In this document: positions 1-5,176 of the stretch, in pieces
How the letters are laid out: each line of letters begins with the position of its first letter
Position numbering within the stretch: position 1 is the first letter of the stretch
Source of the DNA: QHXW01 sp041486185
GTDB lineage: Bacteria > Acidobacteriota > Terriglobia > Bryobacterales > Bryobacteraceae
Length of the DNA: 8,135 nucleotides
Assembly (NCBI GenBank): GCA_041486185.1
Contig: JBGPKX010000273.1
Coordinates: 1 to 8,135, forward strand
Direction: 5' to 3'
Notes under the pieces: model-generated
What the model saw: the letters and a program-made list of their open reading frames with translations, nothing else
Databases searched by the model: none
What the model was told of the DNA's origin: nothing
Position numbers and translations under genes: made by a program

Positions 1-6
1 GGTTCC

Positions 7-52
7 CCGACCGCGCCTGTCTGCCGTCTGCCGATCGCGCCTGTCTGCCGTC
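7..52. repeat. Two-copy direct repeat, 24-bp period
   Basis: Positions 7-28 and 31-52 match over 22 bp with one mismatch (C at 11, T at 35). The core CGCGCCTGTCTGCCGTC is identical at 12-28 and 36-52. The unit is itself built from CTGCCGTC-like subrepeats, and the following bases (53-70) continue in the same CCGTC-rich style. The array may extend left of the window. Confidence 0.7.
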
Positions 53-75
53 GCCGTCCGCCGTCGGTCGTTTCC

Positions 76-99
76 GAGCCGCGAGTGTGAACCAGCGGT
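76..99 (+). repeat. Diverged copy of GAGCCGCGA-N9-AGCGGT element
   Basis: GAGCCGCGA (76-84), nine bases, then AGCGGT (94-99). The same layout with the same spacing recurs at 243-266 and 497-520. The 13-mer TTCCGAGCCGCGA is identical at 72-84 and 239-251, while the central nine bases differ. The CCGC and GCGG within the element can pair as a weak stem. From memory, similar GAGCCGCGAC...GGAGCGG strings are dispersed in Solibacter-type genomes; that is recollection, not something tested here. Confidence 0.5.
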
Positions 100-240
100 C
101 CCCATCTATTCGACGACCTTCCGCCCCAATTGGACCCCATGACTGCCCTGCGAGACGAGTAGCCGCCGCTCAGCGCCGGCCAATGCTTGCGCATTGCGGA
201 CGCGGCGACAAGGAGATGGAGCGAGGCGGCGAAAGCCCTT

Positions 241-494
241 CCGAGCCGCGACGGTAACGGAGCGGTAGCCCCCCGCTTGCTACTATCGATCTCTATAAGC
301 CATGGTCACACCGCTCTGTAGCGCGGGGCCACGCCGGATTTGCGGGGACCCGCGGCCCTTTGCGCAAAGCGTGCATAAAACCACAGGCCATCCCCATCAT
401 CACCGCCACCCCCGCACTACAGTTTTGTTGTCCCATCGCGAAATCCCCGGTTACATGCCGCCCATGGCCATGCCGTTTCGTGTGAAGGATGCGG
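241..494 (+). repeat. Tandem duplication, upstream copy (A), internally deleted
   Basis: Copy A aligns with copy B (495-847) at an offset of 254 bp up to position 430, and at an offset of 347 bp from position 431. It therefore lacks the 93 bp equivalent to 685-777 of copy B. Up to about 412 only two substitutions separate the copies (T/C at 284/538, C/T at 350/604). The copy spans about 60 bp of upstream DNA, the ATG, the first codons and, after the deletion, the CusF metal-binding motif. It includes the GAGCCGCGA-type element at 243-266 and an imperfect hairpin at 264-284 that is perfect in copy B. Confidence 0.92.
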
Positions 495-511
495 CCGAGC
501 CGCGACGGTAA
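302..511 (+). pseudogene. Truncated duplicate of the CusF-SCO gene 5' end (69-codon relic)
   Basis: This open frame begins with the same residues as the intact gene starting at 556 (MVTPLCSAGPRRICGD) and keeps the copper motif IPGYMPPMAMPF with its HRE. It has lost 31 codons in frame. The missing segment corresponds to residues 44-74 of the full protein, which hold most of the hydrophobic signal segment, the lipobox cysteine and the first strands of the CusF domain. After DAAE it runs through the duplication junction and stops (PRR-stop). There is no SCO domain and no export signal, so it is most likely a dead by-product of the duplication. Because the frame is open it could still be translated as a small cytoplasmic peptide with Met/His residues, but nothing shows that it is. 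Confidence 0.75.
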
Positions 512-847
512 CGGAGCGGTAGCCCCCCGCTTGCTACCATCGATCTCTATAAGCCATGGTCACACCGCTCTGTAGCGCGGGGCCACGCCGGATTTGCGGG
601 GACTCGCGGCCCTTTGCGCAAAGCGTGCATAAAACCACAGGCCATCCCCATCATCACCGCCACCCCCGCGCTGCGCTCTTGTTGTTTCTTGTGCTCGTCT
701 TCACCGCCTGCGCCAAGCGCTATTCAGTCGAAGGCCTGGTCCTGCGCGTGGAGCCTGAACACCGGACAGTCACCATCTCCCATCGCGAAATCCCCGGTTA
801 CATGCCCCCCATGGCCATGCCGTTTCGTGTAAAGGATGCGGCCGAGC
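495..847 (+). repeat. Tandem duplication, downstream copy (B), full length
   Basis: This is the copy continuous with the intact SCO gene. The A/B junction at 495-500 reads CCGAGC. The same six bases occur at 241-246 (start of copy A) and 842-847 (end of copy B), the signature of a tandem duplication joined at a 6-bp microhomology. The original unit was 347 bp. A perfect hairpin lies at 518-538 (GGTAGC, 9-nt loop, GCTACC), upstream of the gene. Confidence 0.92.
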
Positions 848-1494
848 TCAAAGGCCTCGCTCCCGGTGCGCGCGTCCAATTCCAGCTCGAAGTGAGCAAG
901 CGCGGCGCACTCGTGCGGCGCCTGCGTGCCCAGGAACTGGCGTCCGATGGCGTAGTCCAGGATAACGGCCGGAAGCTCCGCCTGCCCACCCCGCCCGAAA
1001 AGCTCGCGATCGGCGCGTCCGTTCCCGACTTCCTGTTGACGGATCAGTCGTCCCGCCCGGTCCGCCTGGCTGATCTCCGTGACCAGGTCGTCGCGCTCAA
1101 CTTCGTCTATACCCGCTGCCCCCTCCCCGACGTGTGCCCGCGCTTGAGCGCCGGATTCGCGCGGTTGCAGAAGCGATTCGCGGGCCGCGATCTCGTCTTG
1201 CTCTCCGTCACTCTAGACCCTCAGTACGATACGCCCGAAGTTCTGGCGGACTACGCCCGGAACTGGCGAGCCGATCCCGCCCGCTGGCATTTTCTTACGG
1301 GCGCTCTCGATGACGTGCAGCGCCTGGCGGGCCGGTTCGGGATCGTCTACTGGCCCGAAGAAGGTCTTCTGACCCACACCTCGGAAACCGCCGTGATCGC
1401 GCGCGATGGGAAGCTGGTAGCCTTGATTGAAGGTTCCAGTTATACTGCGAATCAACTCGGCGATCTGATCGCCCTCGAAATGGAGCGCCACTGA
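556..1494 (+). CDS. CusF-like / SCO1-SenC fusion lipoprotein, copper metallochaperone
   Basis: Two domains are visible. Residues ~57-127 resemble the CusF/copper-binding fold: an EGLV...VTI strand pair, then H76 and the Met-rich MPPMAMPF (M83, M86, M88). Residues ~150-312 are an SCO1/SenC thioredoxin-like domain with the copper ligands C188 and C194 in TRCPLPDVCP and H274 in THTS. SCO proteins deliver copper to, or reduce, the CuA site of cytochrome c oxidase on the outer face of the membrane. The cysteines are five residues apart (C-x5-C) rather than the classical three, a spacing I remember from other bacterial SCO relatives. LLLFLVLVFTAC ending at C52 looks like a lipoprotein signal. The start is uncertain: ATG 556 leaves a long N-terminus before the signal and has no Shine-Dalgarno, while the in-frame GTG at 625 (residue 24) gives a more normal signal peptide but also lacks one. 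The stop overlaps the next gene's ATG. Confidence 0.9.
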   Translation: MVTPLCSAGPRRICGDSRPFAQSVHKTTGHPHHHRHPRAALLLFLVLVFTACAKRYSVEGLVLRVEPEHRTVTISHREIPGYMPPMAMPFRVKDAAELKGLAPGARVQFQLEVSKRGALVRRLRAQELASDGVVQDNGRKLRLPTPPEKLAIGASVPDFLLTDQSSRPVRLADLRDQVVALNFVYTRCPLPDVCPRLSAGFARLQKRFAGRDLVLLSVTLDPQYDTPEVLADYARNWRADPARWHFLTGALDDVQRLAGRFGIVYWPEEGLLTHTSETAVIARDGKLVALIEGSSYTANQLGDLIALEMERH

Positions 1495-3149
1495 TGCACC
1501 GGTTTGCCCTGGTCTTGCTGCCTCTGGTTCTAGTCGCCGCCGATAAATCCAGCGTTGGCGATAAACCCAAAGATCTTTGCTCGCCGCCCCCCGGCCTGGC
1601 CGCGCCCTCTTTGCCGGCGCACATCATGACCGGGCAGGGACGCGTGCACTTCCCCATCACGACTTCTAATCCCAAGGCCCAGGAATTCTTCGATCAGGGC
1701 GTGGTGCAAATGCACTCGTTCTGGGCAGCCGAGGCGGAGCGCTCATTCTTGCAGGCCGCGGCGCTCGACCCCGAAGCGCCCATGCCGTATTGGGGAATCG
1801 CCATGGTCGCGGCGGGAGATTACCGGCCCCGATTCCAGCTCGTCTGGCTGGCGGCGCAGCAAGGTAGGGCATCTCGCGCCGATACGCCCGCATATCCAGG
1901 CCCCGGTGGACCTACCCGTGCCGTGGCAGCGGCTAAGAAAGCGCTCGAGCTTAGCGCCGCACCCGGAAAGGCCACGCCACTCGAGAAGCTGTACATCGCC
2001 GCCGTTGCGTCGCGGCGCGATCCCAACGTCGCGGACCGCGACGAAGCCTACATTCGCGGCCTGCGGGCCATCGCGGCCGCAAATCCTCATGAAGTCGAAG
2101 CCCGGAGCTATCTCGCCCTGCACCTGATGGCCGGCTTCACCACGCCTGACCGGCAACCGCGTGAAGGCACCATGGAAGCCGTAACGTTGCTCCGCGAGCT
2201 CGTGGTCCAGGCGCCGGATCATCCCGGCGTGCACCACTACATCATCCACGGGTTCGAAGGTTCCACCTTTGCCAAGGACGCCTGGCCGAGCTGCCGCCGT
2301 TATCCGGAGCTTGTGACCAATATCCCCCACGCGCTGCACATGCCGGGGCACATCTGGGCGCAAACCGGCCAATGGGACGAAGCCGCGCATGCATTTGAAT
2401 CCGCCGCCGAAAACGAGCTGGGTTATATCCACCGGGACCAGCTCTATGGCCGCGGGCATCACGGCCACAACGTGCATTTTCTCATCACCACCTACTGTTT
2501 CCAGGGCCGGTATGATGACGCCGTCAAGGCCGCGCGCGGCCTGCTCGAATTCAAAGAGAATCCGCGCGAGGCGGCAGAGGTCAACAACTACTACACCGCC
2601 TACCGGCAGGGTTGGTTCGGGTTGATGCGGACGCTCGTGACTTTCGAAAAGTGGGACGAGATCCTGGATGGCCACACGCTTCCGGTGTATGACAGACCCC
2701 ACGAGCTGGCGTGGCGGCACTGGGCTATGGGACTGGCGCACGCCGAAAAGGGTAATGCGGGTCAGGCGAAGTTGGAATTGCGCGCCATGACGGCCGTGCT
2801 GAAGGAACTTTCGCCCAAGGCTCCGCAGGACGTTCCCGCATCTTTGCGTGCGGCGCAAAGGGAGCTCGAGGGCCATGTCGCCTGGGCCGCGCACCATCGC
2901 GCCCGGTCGCTCGCGCTGCTGCAGGAAGCGGCTCACATGGAACGCGCGCTGCACTATACCGAACCGCCGACATATCCTCGCCCGGTCTTGGAAGTGGTTG
3001 GAAGGAAGGCAATCGAGGAAGGCAAGCCGCAGGTCGCCGAAACGGCATTCCGCGGGGCGCTGGATCAGTTTCCGCAAAGCAGCCGCGCTCTAACCGGCCT
3101 GGCCGAGGCGCTGCGCCGCGAGGGCAAATCGCAGGGCGCTGGCTTTTGA
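1494..3149 (+). CDS. Secreted TPR-repeat protein with conserved His motifs, coupled to SCO gene
   Basis: A 551-residue protein whose ATG shares its A with the preceding TGA (ATGA-type overlap), implying translational coupling to the SCO gene. MHRFALVLLPLVLVAA is a short Sec signal; C29 is not in a lipobox, so the product is probably a soluble periplasmic protein. A first TPR-like helical pair spans ~60-104 (QEFFDQGV...AAALDPEAPMPYWGIAM), a middle one ~283-310 (GHIWAQTGQWDEAAHAFESAA), and a C-terminal one ~497-545 (AIEEGKPQVAETAFRGAL...ALTGLAEAL). Two histidine-rich motifs stand out: HHYIIH at 247-252 and HALHMPGHI at 279-287. They are typical of a large bacterial TPR family whose biochemical role I do not know. 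Together with the SCO partner they suggest a metal-linked or oxidase-assembly role, but this is inference. Confidence 0.85.
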   Translation: MHRFALVLLPLVLVAADKSSVGDKPKDLCSPPPGLAAPSLPAHIMTGQGRVHFPITTSNPKAQEFFDQGVVQMHSFWAAEAERSFLQAAALDPEAPMPYWGIAMVAAGDYRPRFQLVWLAAQQGRASRADTPAYPGPGGPTRAVAAAKKALELSAAPGKATPLEKLYIAAVASRRDPNVADRDEAYIRGLRAIAAANPHEVEARSYLALHLMAGFTTPDRQPREGTMEAVTLLRELVVQAPDHPGVHHYIIHGFEGSTFAKDAWPSCRRYPELVTNIPHALHMPGHIWAQTGQWDEAAHAFESAAENELGYIHRDQLYGRGHHGHNVHFLITTYCFQGRYDDAVKAARGLLEFKENPREAAEVNNYYTAYRQGWFGLMRTLVTFEKWDEILDGHTLPVYDRPHELAWRHWAMGLAHAEKGNAGQAKLELRAMTAVLKELSPKAPQDVPASLRAAQRELEGHVAWAAHHRARSLALLQEAAHMERALHYTEPPTYPRPVLEVVGRKAIEEGKPQVAETAFRGALDQFPQSSRALTGLAEALRREGKSQGAGF

Positions 3150-3163
3150 GTTCACGCGCCACG

Positions 3164-3207
3164 AAAAAAAAAGCCGGTGAACGCTCGGAGGAGTGCGCCC
3201 ACCGGCT
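3164..3207 (-). terminator. Intrinsic terminator, read on the minus strand
   Basis: AGCCGGTG (3172-3179) and CACCGGCT (3200-3207) form a perfect 8-bp stem around a 20-nt loop that can partly pair further (CGCTC with GAGTG). On the minus strand the stem is followed immediately by nine T residues (A9 at 3164-3172). No T-run follows on the plus strand, so it is not a normal terminator for the TPR gene, although the hairpin may protect that transcript's 3' end. No minus-strand protein gene ends here, which implies a non-coding minus-strand transcript or a guard against antisense transcription from the dnaB side. Confidence 0.55.
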
Positions 3208-3261
3208 GGTACCGCATAAAGCCAAATGCACGGAGCAAAACTCCGCGCCAGCTGCGGTACC
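3172..3261 (-). ncRNA. Candidate small structured RNA, two abutting hairpins ending in the terminator
   Basis: Read on the minus strand, hairpin one has a perfect 9-bp stem (GGTACCGCA at 3208-3216 against TGCGGTACC at 3253-3261). It encloses an inner 5-bp stem (CGGAG 3231-3235, CTCCG 3241-3245) with a 5-nt loop and internal loops on both sides. The terminator hairpin (3172-3207) follows with no spacer at all, then U9. The true 5' end is unknown and probably lies at ~3262-3300; I see no good minus-strand sigma-70 promoter there. It does not match 6S, RNase P, SRP or tmRNA landmarks. A plus-strand 3' structure of the TPR mRNA is the main alternative. Confidence 0.35.
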
Positions 3262-3302
3262 TGAAACTAGACCGCTATAATGACGTTACCTGGCTTCATG
3301 TT

Positions 3303-3320
3303 GTTTCGAAGCTTGGAAAC
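3303..3320. repeat. 18-bp imperfect palindrome (possible operator)
   Basis: GTTTC-G-AAGCTT-G-GAAAC is symmetric except for one mismatched pair. The perfect AAGCTT core and the 5-bp arms give dyad symmetry typical of a dimeric regulator site. It lies between the TATAAT at 3276-3281 and the C-rich tract, sharing its last base with that tract. No known regulator is assigned. Confidence 0.35.
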
Positions 3321-3343
3321 CCTGCCCAAACCCCAAAACCCCC
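3320..3343 (-). other. G-quadruplex motif on the minus strand
   Basis: The plus strand carries four C-runs: 3320-3322, 3325-3327, 3331-3334 and 3339-3343, separated by TG, AAA and AAAA. The minus strand therefore reads G5-TTTT-G4-TTT-G3-CA-G3, which satisfies the usual four-tract, loop 1-7 quadruplex pattern. The T4G4/T3G3 texture resembles ciliate telomere DNA, by form only. It sits about 390 bp before dnaB. Confidence 0.6.
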
Positions 3344-3621
3344 ATCCACAACCAGGAAACAAAGATTGTACCAGAAAAATATAAATGTTTAGAAATCGTT
3401 ACGGCTTCGGGTCGAAATGCCACAGTCTGTGTAAATTCAGTGACTTGCACACGGCTACAAGAGGCTCGAGGGGCGAAGATCTGGCAAAAGTCGGCGAAAT
3501 AGTGTAAAACATAATAAGAACTTTCTGTTTTAATTGCGTGTGCATCAGGTGTGAACTTCTGTGCAAAGCTGGCGCAGCCGAACCCCGGCCATGCTGATCC
3601 CGAACGGTTTACGGCATGCGA

Positions 3622-3651
3622 TTGACGGTGGCAGACGCCTGATCGTTTTAC
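3622..3651 (+). promoter_or_regulatory. Weak sigma-70-like promoter candidate for dnaB
   Basis: TTGACG (3622-3627), an 18-bp spacer and TTTTAC (3646-3651). The -35 matches five of six consensus bases, the -10 is poor. Transcription would start near 3658, just at the foot of the leader hairpin at 3660-3683, giving a ~75-nt leader. Confidence 0.25.
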
Positions 3652-3659
3652 AGAGCGTA

Positions 3660-3683
3660 ATTGGCACAAAACAGTGCCCCAAT
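3660..3683 (+). promoter_or_regulatory. Leader hairpin / inverted repeat before dnaB
   Basis: ATTGG at 3660-3664 pairs with CCAAT at 3679-3683, and CAC (3665-3667) with GTG (3674-3676), leaving a CC bulge; GGCAC/GTGCC is the alternative register. The loop is AAAACA. It is 50-73 nt upstream of the dnaB ATG. It could be a 5'-end stabilising stem in the mRNA or a dyad operator. Confidence 0.35.
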
Positions 3684-3732
3684 ATTGTTTGCGATTCGCA
3701 TATCGCGCCGGAGTAAGGTAATACCACTTGCA

Positions 3733-5100
3733 ATGTCATCCGCCGGTCTGGCACTCGAAAAGGGACTCCCCAGCAATCTGGACGCCGAGCGGTTTGTTCT
3801 CGGCTCCATCCTGATCGACGATTCGCAGTTTGTCCAGGTGGCCGGAGTGCTGGACGCGGACGACTTCAGCCTGGAGAAGCACCGCCGCATTTTCCACCGC
3901 ATGTCGGACCTCAACGCGCGTTCGGAGCGGATCGACCGCGTCACCGTCGCCAACGAGCTCCTGCGATTCAACGAGCTGGAATCCTGCGATGGCCTGACCT
4001 ATCTGGTTTCGCTCGACGACGGCCTGCCGCGGATTTTCAATCTCGAGAGCTACGTCCGCATCGTCAAAGACAAAGCTCTTCTGCGGCGGATCATCTTCAC
4101 CTCGCAGCACCTGATGAACCGGTGCCTGGCGGGCGAGGAAGACGCGGAGCAGATCCTGGCGGGCGCGGAAGAGAGCCTGCTGAAGCTGGGCGACTCGCGC
4201 ATGAAGTCCGGCCTGGCGACTCCGGCGCAGGTGATCGAGGATTACCAGGGCGGCCTCAATGCGTTTCTCGATCCCAGTAAGCGCATTAAAGGCATCAGTA
4301 CCGGGTACGCCAAGCTGGACGAGATGTCCGGCGGCCTGCATAGCGGCGAGCTGATCATCCTGGCCGCCCGGCCCTCCATGGGCAAGACGGCGCTGGCTCT
4401 CAACATGGCGCAGCATGTGTCCACGCGATTGAACCAGACCGTGGCCATCTTCTCGCTCGAAATGTCCAAAGAATCCCTGCTCACGCGCATGCTGTGCGCC
4501 AGCGCGCGCGTGGATAGCCAGCGATTTCGCGCCGGATACCTCAATCAGGACGAGCGCCGGAAGTTGCAGGCGGCCGCGGCGCAGCTTGTGGAAGCGCCGC
4601 TCTACATCGACGACACCGCGGGCATCAACCTGATGGAAATGCACGCCGGCCTGCGAAGGCTGCAGCAGCAGCGCAAAGTGGGCCTCGTGATAGTCGACTA
4701 CCTGCAGTTGATGAGCGGCCGCGGCCGCTTCGAGAATCGCAACCAGGAGATCAGCGCCATCTCGCGCGGTATGAAGCTGCTCGCCAAAGAGTTGAACGTG
4801 CCCATGCTCGTGCTCTCGCAGCTAAGCCGCGCCCCAGAGACCCGGCAGGGCGATCACCGGCCGCAGTTGAGCGACCTGCGCGAGTCGGGCTCCATCGAGC
4901 AGGATGCCGATCTGGTGGCCTTCATCTTTCGCGAAGAGGTTTATAAGCGCGATCGCGAAGACTTGCGAGGGCTGGCGGAACTGATCGTGGCCAAGCAGCG
5001 CAACGGCCCCGTCGGCAAGGTGGACCTGGTATTTCTGCACCACCTCACGAAGTTCGAAAACCGCGCCGAAGATCTGGGCGATACGCCGGAAGAGGAGTAG
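3733..5100 (+). CDS. dnaB: Replicative DNA helicase DnaB
   Basis: Hexameric 5'-3' helicase that unwinds DNA at the replication fork and interacts with primase through its N-terminal domain. At 455 residues it is a normal DnaB length and no intein is present. The N-terminal domain begins at SNLDAERFVLGSILID (~14-29). The RecA-like domain has Walker A RPSMGKT (213-219, K218), Walker B VIVDYLQL (319-326, D322), LRESGSIEQDADLVAF, and the K-Q-R element QRNGPVG with K421/R423 equivalent to the E. coli arginine-finger region. I chose ATG 3733 because family homology begins right after it and GGAG/AAGG lie upstream at 3710-3718, though at a rather long distance. A TTG at 3661 would add 24 non-family residues. 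The gene stands alone here, without rplI or rpsR in front, and converges on the next gene. Confidence 0.97.
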   Translation: MSSAGLALEKGLPSNLDAERFVLGSILIDDSQFVQVAGVLDADDFSLEKHRRIFHRMSDLNARSERIDRVTVANELLRFNELESCDGLTYLVSLDDGLPRIFNLESYVRIVKDKALLRRIIFTSQHLMNRCLAGEEDAEQILAGAEESLLKLGDSRMKSGLATPAQVIEDYQGGLNAFLDPSKRIKGISTGYAKLDEMSGGLHSGELIILAARPSMGKTALALNMAQHVSTRLNQTVAIFSLEMSKESLLTRMLCASARVDSQRFRAGYLNQDERRKLQAAAAQLVEAPLYIDDTAGINLMEMHAGLRRLQQQRKVGLVIVDYLQLMSGRGRFENRNQEISAISRGMKLLAKELNVPMLVLSQLSRAPETRQGDHRPQLSDLRESGSIEQDADLVAFIFREEVYKRDREDLRGLAELIVAKQRNGPVGKVDLVFLHHLTKFENRAEDLGDTPEEE

Positions 5101-5176
5101 CGAAGGGCGCGGCGGCTATCGTGGCGGTGCGGGGAGAAAGCCGCGGGTCTTCCGCAAAATCGGCGGCAGCTCTGCG
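5101..5176. other. Convergent intergenic gap
   Basis: The 76 bp between the stops of dnaB and the minus-strand gene contain no clear bidirectional hairpin with T-runs. Termination here is either Rho-dependent or not resolved from the sequence. Confidence 0.4.

Larger units (their letters stand above)
1..240. other. GC-rich non-coding stretch upstream of the duplicated region
   Basis: No convincing gene is visible; the only short forward frames (for example from the ATG at 139) stop within a few codons. The stretch contains a two-copy tandem repeat near its left end, a diverged copy of a dispersed repeat at 76-99, and a small perfect hairpin at 181-196 (CAATGC, loop TTGC, GCATTG) that is not followed by a T-run and so is not an intrinsic terminator. 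A gene ending just left of the window could own part of this DNA as a 3' untranslated region. Confidence 0.5.
3262..3659. other. Gene-free, AT-richer region upstream of dnaB
   Basis: Composition drops noticeably in GC compared with the flanking genes, and I find no credible protein. Two short forward/reverse frames here lack family features and run across the hairpins or the C-rich tract. A perfect TATAAT on the plus strand at 3276-3281 lacks a recognisable -35 (TGCGGT at 17-bp spacing). CACAG-T-CTGTG at 3421-3431 is a small perfect dyad. The stretch ~3480-3540 is the most AT-rich part and could hold a dnaB promoter that I cannot pin down. Confidence 0.5.

Noticed and set aside
7..70. Left-edge repeat as a CRISPR array
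   Set aside because: Only two copies with a 24-bp period and essentially no unique spacer; it is a simple tandem repeat.
181..196. Hairpin CAATGC-TTGC-GCATTG as a terminator
   Set aside because: The stem is short and no T-run follows on either strand.
1743..3077. Long antisense frame inside the TPR gene
   Set aside because: It is a GC-rich codon shadow: it has no recognisable domain, and the forward frame has clear signal peptide and TPR content.
3200..3220. T-box-like GGTACCGC string on the plus strand
   Set aside because: The string belongs to the 9-bp inverted repeat with 3253-3261; the rest of a T-box (stem I, AG-bulge, terminator with T-run) and a downstream aminoacyl-tRNA synthetase or amino-acid gene are absent.
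3340..3560. Possible replication origin (AT-rich DNA near dnaB with DnaA-box-like strings)
   Set aside because: The closest matches (CCATCCACA near 3343, TGTGCATCA near 3539) each have two mismatches to TTATCCACA or its complement; there is no cluster and no dnaA or dnaN.
3177..3669. Two short frames in the dnaB upstream region (71 and 127 residues)
   Set aside because: They cross the hairpins, the dyad and the C-rich tract, have no ribosome-binding site and no family features.
3661..3732. TTG at 3661 as the dnaB start
   Set aside because: The added 24 residues do not resemble DnaB, the codon lies inside the leader hairpin, and ATG 3733 is preceded by GGAG/AAGG.
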